Shown here piece by piece: positions 1-5,514 of a stretch of DNA of 5,514 nt. Under the pieces are notes generated by a model. That model was given only the letters and a program-made list of their open reading frames with translations. It did not search any database and was not told the DNA's origin. How positions within the stretch are numbered: the first letter of the stretch is position 1; the number at the start of each line of letters is the position of its first letter. Source of the DNA: Gammaproteobacteria bacterium (lineage in GTDB: Bacteria; Pseudomonadota; Gammaproteobacteria; UBA5335; SLRW01); the NCBI GenBank assembly GCA_007134115.1, contig SLLK01000224.1:1-5514 (forward strand), in the 5' to 3' direction. The position numbers and the translations under genes are program-made.

Positions 1-52
1 ATCGGTAGCCATATACCTTACTCAAGAGTCAGTGTTCGAGCGGCGAATACCA

Positions 53-182
53 GCCGCGAAATTGGCGCGAAATGTATAAGCAGACATGTCAGGGCCGTCG
101 CTGGTGAGTAATAATCCGGCTTACCGGTGTCCCGGGACCGAGTCGCATTTATCTCGCGTACATTTCGCGTCCATTTCGCGGC
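53..182. repeat. 24-base inverted repeat built from paired CGCGAAAT octamers
   Basis: Two 24-base arms, 53-76 on the plus strand and 159-182 as its reverse complement, match at 22 of 24 positions around an 82-base spacer. Each arm contains two direct copies of CGCGAAAT exactly 11 bases apart (55-62 and 66-73; inverted copies 162-169 and 173-180), so there are four copies in all, two per orientation. The spacer also holds the perfect palindromes GACATGTC (83-90) and GTCCCGGGAC (129-138). The block lies after the livF stop and before a possible gene start at position 12. Neither end is followed by a T-run, so it does not look like an intrinsic terminator. The 11-base phasing would put the octamers on one face of the helix, which suggests a protein-binding site; a small repetitive element is the alternative. 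The repeat itself is seen directly; its function is inference. Confidence 0.75.
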
Positions 183-210
183 AAAAATCTTTACGGCAAA
201 CATCCTGGAT

Positions 211-1023
211 TCAGGACAACCAGCGCTTGCGCCGCTTGTAGTGCTTCACCTGCCGGTAGCTCTTCTCGCCGCCGGCCGTATCGCCCGCGCCCAGATAGAA
301 CTCGCGCACATCATCATCGGCCATCAGCTTTTCCGGCGTGCCGTCAATCACCACCCGGCCGGTTTCCATGATGTAGCCGTAGCCGGCCAGCGCCAGGGCA
401 AGGTTGGCGTTCTGTTCCACCAGCAACATGGCCACACCCTGCTCGCGATTGATGCGCGCGATGATGCCGAAAATATCCTCTACCAGCATGGGGGACAGCC
501 CCAGCGACGGCTCGTCGAGCAGCATCAGGCGGGGCCGCCCGAGCAGGGCACGACCGATGGCCAGCATCTGCTGCTCACCGCCCGACAGGTAACCCGCCAG
601 GGCGCGGCGACGCTCGTGCAGGCGCGGGAAATATTCATACACCAGATCATAATCGGGACGCGCCCCGTTGCCCCGCCCCGACAACGCATAACCGGCGGCG
701 ACCAGATTCTCCTCCACGCTCAGGTCCTCAAAGACCCGCCGCCCTTCCATCACATGACACAGCCCCTCGCGCACCAGCTGGTGCGGAGCCTTGCCACGCA
801 CACTTTCACCCCCCAGGCGGATATCGCCGGCGGAAAGTTCGCCATCCTCCAGAAACAGCACATTGGATACCGCCTTGAGCGTGGTCGACTTGCCGGCCCC
901 GTTGGAACCCAGCAGCGCGACGATGCCGCCCTCGGGCACGCGCAGCGACAGGCCGCGCAGCACCTGCACCGAGCGGTTGTACACCACTTCGATATTGGCG
1001 ATATCCAGGATGGGCTCGGCCAC
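211..1023 (-). CDS. livF: Liv-type ABC transporter ATP-binding protein LivF, last gene of the operon
   Basis: This 270-residue protein is the second ATPase of a branched-chain-type ABC importer; it sits on the cytoplasmic face and powers the LivH/LivM channel with LivG. Visible motifs are Walker A GSNGAGKST (39-47), EGRRVFEDLSVEENL (93-107) typical of LivF, signature LSGGEQQ (146-152), Walker B LMLLDE (166-171), D-loop SLGLSP (173-178) and VEQN (202-205), with Gln where many ABC ATPases have the switch His, as is usual in LivF. The start is GTG, three bases after the stop of the binding-protein gene, with GGAG six bases upstream inside that gene's last codons, implying translational coupling. 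The protein ends in a strongly basic tail (KSYRQVKHYKRRKRWLS, 254-270) beyond the usual LivF end. That tail recalls LivF proteins from clusters carrying CoA-ligase genes. The family is certain; the substrate is not. Confidence 0.96.
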   Translation of the reverse strand: MAEPILDIANIEVVYNRSVQVLRGLSLRVPEGGIVALLGSNGAGKSTTLKAVSNVLFLEDGELSAGDIRLGGESVRGKAPHQLVREGLCHVMEGRRVFEDLSVEENLVAAGYALSGRGNGARPDYDLVYEYFPRLHERRRALAGYLSGGEQQMLAIGRALLGRPRLMLLDEPSLGLSPMLVEDIFGIIARINREQGVAMLLVEQNANLALALAGYGYIMETGRVVIDGTPEKLMADDDVREFYLGAGDTAGGEKSYRQVKHYKRRKRWLS

Positions 1024-1026
1024 TGC

Positions 1027-2187
1027 TTACTCCAGTTCTATCCAGTCCGACTCGGGCACCATGCGTCCGGCTTCTACATCGGCACGGTAGATACGTGCCA
1101 CCGGGATGGAGTTACCGCGGAAAGTCACCGGGACGCCGATAATGCCGCCGGTATCAATATCTTCCATAGCGTCCAGCGTGGCGCGCAGATTGCTTCCCGT
1201 GAGCGCCTTGCCGGCACGCAGGGTCTCGCCGATGATCTGTTCCATGAGCACGCCGGTGAGCCAGCCCTGTATGTAGGTGTTGGTCCGGTACGCATCGTTG
1301 CGCTCACGGATCACATCCATGATCGGCGCCGGGCCGCTCTCGTCATAGAAATAGCGGTAAGGCATCACGCCCATGAAGCCCTCGGCGGCCTCGCCCATTT
1401 CATCGATCATGGTCTGATCCATGGTGTAGAAGGTCCCCATAAACCGGGTGTCCAGCCGCATCTGGCGCGCGCGCCGGATGAACTCGGGGATGGGCGAGAG
1501 CACATAGCCGTGGAAGATGGCGAAGTCGGGCTGCGAGCGACGCAGCTTGAGCGCTTCGGAGGAAATATCCGAAGCGCCGGGGGGTGTCACGATGGTGTTG
1601 ACCACTTCCAGCCCCAGGTCCCCGGCCCGCGCCTGGCTGGCGCGGATGGGATCGCGGCCAAACTCGGTATCCGAGTGAATGAACGCGATTTTGGCGCCCG
1701 GATGCTCATCGGCAATGTACTCGAGCATGATGCCAACCTGCTCGGCGTAATCCGGGCCGAGCAGGAATTGCAGCGGGTAACGCTCGGGGTCATTCAATTC
1801 GGAAGCAAACGACGCGCCGGTGAGCAGAATATCGCGGCGCTCCAGCTCGCGGTTGATGGTTTGCTGGAAAGCCGTGGAGTCGCCGAAGTAGAAATTGACA
1901 TCGGCACGGCTGGTAATGCGCCGGAACACGGATACCGACTGGTCCGTCTGGTAACCCGTATCCTCGGCAATGTAGCGCACGCTATGACCTTCGATACCGC
2001 CCTGTTCGTTGACCCACTCCACGTAGTCCCTGAGCGCGGCATTGAGCTGAATGCCGGCAAAGGCAAAGGGACCGGTCATGGGCACCGAGGCCCCCAGCAC
2101 AATCTCCGGCCGCTCTTCTTCGGCCGGCGCCGGGACGGCAAACAGCAACAACAGCAACCCGGCAGCAATACGCTTCATAGTCGGCAT
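1027..2187 (-). CDS. Periplasmic substrate-binding protein of a Liv-type ABC importer (Peripla_BP_6-like)
   Basis: A 386-residue periplasmic ligand receptor that delivers substrate to the LivH/LivM channel. Residues 1-22 form a signal peptide: a Lys-Arg start, the hydrophobic core LLLLLFAV and an APA cleavage site before Glu23. There is no lipobox Cys, so it should be soluble. The mature part begins EIVLGASVPMTGPFAFAG, a Liv-type signature, and the two lobes follow the LivJ pattern (IAFIHSDTEFG 167-177, FMG 249-251, AAEGFMGVMP 267-276). Aligned by eye with E. coli LivJ, Ser79 is kept (Ser104) and Tyr202 is kept (Tyr228), but Thr102 becomes Phe127, Glu226 becomes Phe253, Tyr18 becomes Ala44 and both disulfide Cys are missing. 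The ligand is thus probably not an amino acid, so I give no livK symbol. AGGAGG lies nine bases before ATG 2187. The frame stays open upstream into livM, and ATGs at 2193 and 2178 are alternative starts. Confidence 0.93.
   Translation of the reverse strand: MPTMKRIAAGLLLLLFAVPAPAEEERPEIVLGASVPMTGPFAFAGIQLNAALRDYVEWVNEQGGIEGHSVRYIAEDTGYQTDQSVSVFRRITSRADVNFYFGDSTAFQQTINRELERRDILLTGASFASELNDPERYPLQFLLGPDYAEQVGIMLEYIADEHPGAKIAFIHSDTEFGRDPIRASQARAGDLGLEVVNTIVTPPGASDISSEALKLRRSQPDFAIFHGYVLSPIPEFIRRARQMRLDTRFMGTFYTMDQTMIDEMGEAAEGFMGVMPYRYFYDESGPAPIMDVIRERNDAYRTNTYIQGWLTGVLMEQIIGETLRAGKALTGSNLRATLDAMEDIDTGGIIGVPVTFRGNSIPVARIYRADVEAGRMVPESDWIELE
1030..1033 (-). promoter_or_regulatory. Ribosome binding site supporting the GTG start of livF
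   Basis: GGAG on the minus strand lies six bases before the GTG at 1023 and overlaps the last sense codons of the upstream binding-protein gene. It supports GTG rather than a downstream ATG as the livF start. Confidence 0.7.
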
Positions 2188-2196
2188 GATCATGCT

Positions 2197-2202
2197 CCTC
2201 CT
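2197..2202 (-). promoter_or_regulatory. Consensus Shine-Dalgarno AGGAGG deciding the binding-protein start
   Basis: AGGAGG on the minus strand sits in the 19-base gap after livM. It is nine bases before the ATG at 2187, three before the ATG at 2193 and 18 before the ATG at 2178, so 2187 is the best-spaced start. It is the strongest ribosome binding site in the window, which fits the usual need for more binding protein than membrane components. Confidence 0.8.
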
Positions 2203-2206
2203 GCCG

Positions 2207-3250
2207 TCAGTTACGGAACGGCCACAAATGGAAAAAACGCCGCACACGGCGCCAGATCTCGGCCAGGCCGTGCGGCTCGAACAGCAGAAAACCCACGATA
2301 AGCAACCCGAACACCATGGTACGCAGCGGCGACAGGATCGCCCCGGGGTCGTCAATAAACGGGCTGGCGATATCCACCGCATAGCGCAGCATTTCAGGCG
2401 TCAGCGTCATGAAAACGGCGCCCAGGATACCGCCGAGGATGGTACCCATACCGCCCACAATAATCGCCGCGAGGAAGAATATGGACATCACCAGCGGGAA
2501 ACTCTCGGGGTTGATGGAACCGAAGAAATACGCCCACAACCCGCCGGCCAGGCCGGCATAAAAGGAGGCAATACCGAAACTCATCAGCTTGTAGGTGGGC
2601 AGGTGAATACCCAGCACCGAGGCGGATATATCCCGGTCGCGGATAGCGATAAAGGCACGACCGATGCGCGTGCGGAACAGATTGGCAGCGGCCACCACCA
2701 TCACCACCGTCACCGGCACCACCAGCCAGTAGAACTGCTCGGGATTGGCCAGCGAAGTGCCCAGCACACTGGGCGGATCAATGTTCATGCCGCGCATGCC
2801 GCGCGTCACACTTTCCCAGTTGATGAACACGAACTGCAGGATGAACGATGCGGCAATGGTGGCAATGGCCAGGTACAGCCCCTTGACGCGCAGGCTGGGC
2901 AAGCCGGCGATCATGCCGATCACGGTCGCCGTACCGGCGCCGGCCAGCAGATTGATGAAAAACGGCAGGCCGGTATGCGTATCCAGCCAGGCCACGGTGT
3001 AGGCGCCCACACCCATAAAGGCCGCCTGCCCCAGGCTGACCTGCCCGGTATAGCCGGTGAGTATGTTGAGCCCGGTGGCGCTGATGATATTGATAGAAAT
3101 CAGGCACACCAGGAATACCCAGTACTGGGTGGCCATGAACGGAAACAGCGCCAGCGCCACGAACAGGATGCCGCACCACACCCACTGCACCGGGGTGCGA
3201 AGCAGCGCTTCGTCGGCGGCGTAATCGTGCTTGGGGGAACCGATTCTCAT
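2207..3250 (-). CDS. livM: Liv-type ABC transporter inner-membrane permease LivM
   Basis: This 347-residue protein is one of the two channel subunits of the importer and pairs with LivH in the inner membrane. It is strongly hydrophobic, with membrane segments from about residue 25 to 325. LivM hallmarks are GYTGQVSLGQAAFMGVGAY (66-84), LRVKGLYLAIATIA (120-133), the cytoplasmic ATPase-contact loop around GRAFIAIRDRDISASVLGI (197-215) and IVGGMGTILGGILGA (264-278). The C-terminus is basic (RRVRRFF), as expected for a cytoplasmic end. A polar N-terminal prefix, HDYAADEALLRTP (8-20), precedes the first membrane segment; it resembles LivM proteins of CoA-ligase-linked clusters as I recall them. 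The ATG overlaps the livH stop as ATGA, with GGAG 11 bases upstream. Family and role are secure; the transported compound is not known. Confidence 0.95.
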   Translation of the reverse strand: MRIGSPKHDYAADEALLRTPVQWVWCGILFVALALFPFMATQYWVFLVCLISINIISATGLNILTGYTGQVSLGQAAFMGVGAYTVAWLDTHTGLPFFINLLAGAGTATVIGMIAGLPSLRVKGLYLAIATIAASFILQFVFINWESVTRGMRGMNIDPPSVLGTSLANPEQFYWLVVPVTVVMVVAAANLFRTRIGRAFIAIRDRDISASVLGIHLPTYKLMSFGIASFYAGLAGGLWAYFFGSINPESFPLVMSIFFLAAIIVGGMGTILGGILGAVFMTLTPEMLRYAVDIASPFIDDPGAILSPLRTMVFGLLIVGFLLFEPHGLAEIWRRVRRFFHLWPFRN

Positions 3251-4128
3251 AAGCGCTCGATCTCCGGCGTACCGAACAGTCCCCAGGGTCTGAGCAGCAG
3301 CACTACCATAAGCAGGGAGAAGGTCACCAGATGCTCGAATTCACCCCCCAGGTAGCTGCCCGCCAGGCTCTCGATCCAGCCTATAAACAGACCGGCCACC
3401 AGCACCCCGAGCACACTGTCCAGCCCACCCACAATCACAATCACCAGCACGGTCAATCCGAACAGGGCCAGTTCGGAAGACAGGCCGGCAATGGCGCCGA
3501 GCAGAATGCCCGCACCCGCCGCAATCATCCCCGCCAGCATCCAGGCAATGGCATAGACGCGCGGCACATTGATGCCCATGGCGTAGGCCGCCCCCTGGTC
3601 GGCAGCGGTAGCACGCAGGGCGACGCCGCCGCGCCAGTAGCGGAACAGCACCAGGAACAATGCGATCACCGCCGCAGCAATGAGAAAGCTCCAGAACGGT
3701 TCGGGGAAGATAAAGACCGGCCCTATAATAATCGGCTCATCGGGCAGAAACTGCGGCAGGCGCTGCGGGTCGGCGGTCCACACCAGCTCCACCAGGCCCA
3801 CCAGCACACTGCCCAGACCAATGGTGACCATGAACACCGAAATCGGATTCTCGCCCAGCATGGGCCGGATCACCGCGCGCTCCAGCACCAGGCCGAGCAG
3901 ACCGCCACCGGCCAGCGCGAAAATCAGCGCCAGCCACCACGGCAGCGCCAGCCCCGCGACCAACCCGAAGAACAGGTAGGCGCCGAACATCAGCATCTCA
4001 CCGATGGCCAGATTGATGACCCGCGTCGCCTTGTAGATCAGCACAAAAGCGACCCCGGTCAACGCGTAGAGCCCGCCCATACCCAGACCCGTAAGACTGA
4101 TCTCGATAAAACTGTAGAAATCCTGCAT
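3247..4128 (-). CDS. livH: Liv-type ABC transporter inner-membrane permease LivH
   Basis: This 293-residue inner-membrane protein forms the translocation channel with LivM. Family features are GLGMGGLYALTGVAFVLIY (14-32) followed by RVINLAIGEMLMFGAY (36-51), the counterpart of the usual VINFAxGEF segment; the ATPase-contact loop GVALRATAADQGAAYAMGI (168-186); GGLDSVLGVLVAGLFIGWIES (234-254); and the ending LRPWGLFGTPEIERL. Length and hydrophobic pattern (about eight membrane segments) are normal for LivH. The ATG shares its first base with the livG stop (TGATG), and a strong GGGGGAG lies seven bases upstream inside livG. The stop overlaps livM by four bases. Coupled translation with both neighbours is therefore likely. 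Confidence 0.95.
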   Translation of the reverse strand: MQDFYSFIEISLTGLGMGGLYALTGVAFVLIYKATRVINLAIGEMLMFGAYLFFGLVAGLALPWWLALIFALAGGGLLGLVLERAVIRPMLGENPISVFMVTIGLGSVLVGLVELVWTADPQRLPQFLPDEPIIIGPVFIFPEPFWSFLIAAAVIALFLVLFRYWRGGVALRATAADQGAAYAMGINVPRVYAIAWMLAGMIAAGAGILLGAIAGLSSELALFGLTVLVIVIVGGLDSVLGVLVAGLFIGWIESLAGSYLGGEFEHLVTFSLLMVVLLLRPWGLFGTPEIERL

Positions 4129-4940
4129 CAGGCTGCTCCCCCGGCACCACGGAAGCGCTCGCGCAAGCTGTCGGAATCATCGGCGCCCAGATAGGCCCGT
4201 ATCACTTCCGGATCACGCTGCACCACGGCCGGCTCACCCTGCGCGATTACCTCACCGAAGTTGAGCACGAACACCTGGTCAGAGATATCCATCACCATGC
4301 CCATGTCATGCTCCACCATGAGTACGGTCACGCCCCACTGTTCCTTCACGTCGAGGATAAAGCGGGCCATATCTTCTTTTTCCTCGCGGTTCATGCCGGC
4401 CACCGGCTCATCCAGCATGAGGATGCGCGGTCGCATGGCCAGCGCGCGCGCCAGCTCAACACGCTTTTGCAGCCCATAGGGCAGATTGATCACCGGATGA
4501 TGGCGAATGTGATCGATTTCCAGAAAATCAATGACGCGTTGCTCGATCTCCTCGCGCACCCGCACCTCTTCGCGCCGGGCGGAACCCAGATACCACAGCG
4601 CCGAGAACAAACCGGTGCGGGTATGCACGTGCGCACCCAGCTTGATGTTGTCGAGGACCGTCATGCCCCGGAACAGGGCGATATTCTGGAAAGTCCGCGC
4701 CAGGCCCAGTGCCGCGCGCCGCGGCGGCTGCAATCGCGAAATATCGCGGCCGTCAAAAATGACTCGCCCGCTTTGCGGGCGATAGAACCCCGAGACGGCG
4801 TTGAACAGCGAAGTCTTGCCCGCCCCGTTGGGGCCGATGATGGCCGTAATAGCACCTTCTTCGGCGTTCACGCTGACGTCGCGCAGGGCGCGCACACCGC
4901 CAAACGACAGGGCCAGACTGTCAACCTCAAGCAGACTCAT
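4128..4940 (-). CDS. livG: Liv-type ABC transporter ATP-binding protein LivG, first transport gene
   Basis: A 270-residue ATPase that works with LivF on the cytoplasmic side of the channel. It starts MSLLEVDSLALSFGGVRAL, a typical LivG opening. Motifs are Walker A GPNGAGKTS (36-44), Q-loop RTFQN (82-86), signature LPYGLQKR (153-160; a LivG-style variant of LSGGQ), Walker B ILMLDEP (173-179), the AGMN D-loop (181-184) and the switch His211 in VEHDM. The long insertion between Q-loop and signature (about 100-150) is typical of LivG. I chose ATG 4940; the frame extends to a TTG at 4967 (nine more residues), but no ribosome binding site precedes that TTG and homologues normally begin near Met10. 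A GGGA ten bases before ATG 4940 is a modest site. The stop overlaps the livH start by one base. Confidence 0.95.
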   Translation of the reverse strand: MSLLEVDSLALSFGGVRALRDVSVNAEEGAITAIIGPNGAGKTSLFNAVSGFYRPQSGRVIFDGRDISRLQPPRRAALGLARTFQNIALFRGMTVLDNIKLGAHVHTRTGLFSALWYLGSARREEVRVREEIEQRVIDFLEIDHIRHHPVINLPYGLQKRVELARALAMRPRILMLDEPVAGMNREEKEDMARFILDVKEQWGVTVLMVEHDMGMVMDISDQVFVLNFGEVIAQGEPAVVQRDPEVIRAYLGADDSDSLRERFRGAGGAA

Positions 4941-5001
4941 ACCCGGTGTATCCCGTGTTTCGGACAAAGCGGCGCAACCGCCGGAGCCGTGACCGCGCCC
5001 A

Positions 5002-5030
5002 AGAATCCATCACCTGCGCGTCGCAGTCAA
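5002..5030 (-). promoter_or_regulatory. Weak candidate sigma70-type promoter for the transport operon
   Basis: On the minus strand, TTGACT (5030-5025, five of six matches to the -35 consensus) is followed after 17 bases by GATTCT (5007-5002, only three of six matches to the -10 consensus). It lies in the 97-base gap between the Kelch stop and the livG ATG, where an operon promoter would be expected. The -10 is poor, so this is a suggestion only; readthrough from the Kelch gene is an equally good explanation. Confidence 0.2.
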
Positions 5031-5037
5031 ACCACAG

Positions 5038-5514
5038 CTATCGGTCAGCATCCAGCATGTCGGCATCCAGCACCTGCACCAGGCCAGTCCAGCCAAACAA
5101 CGACATCAGTCCGTGACGGGCAGCGCCGCCGGCAATCACCAAATTGCCGTCAAGCACGGCGCCGTCGGCACCATGCACCGGCAGTGGCGGTGGCGGCGCC
5201 GGCTGCCACTGTGCGTCGGCCTCGCCCCAGGCCAGCTGCCAGTGGCGATCAAACACGCCGCCGCCCCTCAGGGCCGGCTCCTCGCCGCCGAAGATCAGGA
5301 TATAGTCGCCCACCACACCCTCGGCCGCACCACTGGTCGGCTCGGGCAAATCGGGGCCATCGCGCCACACGTCATTCGCCGGATCATAGATATCCACCCG
5401 CGACAGACTGTGCGGCGCGCGTCCGCCGATCGCCCACAGTTCATCGCCGGCGATCACCACGGACAGGTGATCGCGCGGCTCGGGCATCGGCGCGCCACGT
5501 GACCAGCCGTCGGC
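5038..5514 (-). CDS. Kelch-repeat beta-propeller protein, 5' end outside the window
   Basis: The last 158 residues of a Kelch-type protein are visible; the frame is open through the window edge, so the ATG at 5487 is internal (it sits in the repeat sequence GAPMPEPRDH) and is not the true start. Three blades can be seen: one with GDELWAIGGR and Trp50, one with GDYILIFGGE and Trp103, and one with DGNLVIAGGA. Each shows the hydrophobic run plus Gly-Gly pair of Kelch, followed in the first two by a Trp some 20-25 residues later, and MPEPR and LPEP turns lead into the blades. A complete propeller usually needs six or seven blades, so at least half lies upstream. Location is unknown because the N-terminus is missing. 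The gene points the same way as the transport operon and ends 97 bases before it, but no functional link is evident. Kelch propellers serve as enzymes or binding scaffolds; I cannot tell which applies. Confidence 0.85.
   Translation of the reverse strand, partial: ADGWSRGAPMPEPRDHLSVVIAGDELWAIGGRAPHSLSRVDIYDPANDVWRDGPDLPEPTSGAAEGVVGDYILIFGGEEPALRGGGVFDRHWQLAWGEADAQWQPAPPPPLPVHGADGAVLDGNLVIAGGAARHGLMSLFGWTGLVQVLDADMLDADR

Noticed and set aside
53..182. Reading the inverted repeat as an intrinsic terminator for the liv operon
   Set aside because: The loop would be 82 bases and neither arm is followed by a T-run in the direction of transcription.
53..182. Reading the inverted repeat as a complete MITE with target-site duplication
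   Set aside because: No matching short direct repeat flanks the outer ends of the arms. Copy number elsewhere is unknown, so this cannot be supported from the window.
18..203. 61-codon minus-strand frame directly after livF
   Set aside because: Its ATG abuts the only purine-rich stretch with no spacing, the product has no family features, and it runs through the inverted repeat, so the sequence is better explained as non-coding.
127..2301. Very long open frame on the plus strand (724 codons), opposite livF and the binding-protein gene
   Set aside because: It is antisense to two clearly conserved genes, its product is rich in His, Gln and Arg with no recognisable domain, and it crosses the gene boundaries. 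This is the usual shadow of GC-rich codon use on the opposite strand.
2051..4194. Two more long plus-strand open frames (2051-3355 and 3331-4194) opposite livM and livH
   Set aside because: They have the same low-complexity His/Gln/Arg composition and mirror the hydrophobic codons of the permeases. No ribosome binding site or family signature was seen.
4735..4742. A fifth CGCGAAAT octamer
   Set aside because: It is a single copy inside the livG coding sequence with no 11-base partner, so chance is the simplest explanation.
4941..4967. TTG at 4967 as the livG start
   Set aside because: No ribosome binding site precedes it, the nine extra residues do not look like LivG, and the ATG at 4940 matches the usual family start.
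4970..4983. Small hairpin (CGGCG-CAAC-CGCCG) between the Kelch gene and livG as a terminator
   Set aside because: The stem is only five base pairs and is followed on the minus strand by CTTTGT, too weak a T-run for a convincing terminator.

Overview
The window holds an almost complete high-affinity ABC importer operon of the branched-chain amino acid (Liv/HAAT) type, plus the 3' part of a Kelch-repeat protein gene. Every gene lies on the minus strand, so transcription runs from right to left. The base composition is GC-rich (roughly 60% by eye). The binding protein has a Sec-type signal peptide without a lipobox cysteine, and the Shine-Dalgarno sites are good. Together these suggest a Gram-negative bacterium, most likely a proteobacterium; a finer placement is not supported by what is visible.

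Layout in transcription order: (1) 5514-5038, a Kelch beta-propeller protein whose 5' end is cut off by the window edge. (2) 5037-4941, a 97-base gap with at best a weak promoter. (3) LivG-type ATPase, 4940-4128. (4) LivH-type permease, 4128-3247, sharing one base with livG (TGATG). (5) LivM-type permease, 3250-2207, overlapping livH by four bases (ATGA). (6) Periplasmic substrate-binding protein, 2187-1027, 19 bases after livM. (7) LivF-type ATPase, 1023-211, starting with GTG three bases after the binding-protein stop. (8) 210-1, a non-coding stretch dominated by a 24-base inverted repeat. Each arm of that repeat carries two CGCGAAAT octamers 11 bases apart. A possible start of a further minus-strand gene lies at position 12.

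The five transport genes supply a full importer. The periplasmic protein captures the ligand, LivH and LivM form the membrane channel, and LivG and LivF hydrolyse ATP. The overlaps and very short gaps imply one transcript with translational coupling.

The ligand is probably not a branched-chain amino acid. In an alignment by eye with E. coli LivJ, two residues that hold the amino acid in LivJ, Thr102 and Glu226, both become Phe, and the Cys53-Cys78 pair is absent. The gene order, the N-terminal segment of LivM and the basic C-terminal tail of LivF resemble, as I recall them, Liv-type clusters that sit beside acyl-CoA or aryl-CoA ligase genes. A carboxylic or aromatic acid substrate is therefore a reasonable but unproven guess. 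The rest of the window is ordinary; the repeat block at 53-182 and the altered binding pocket deserve the most attention.
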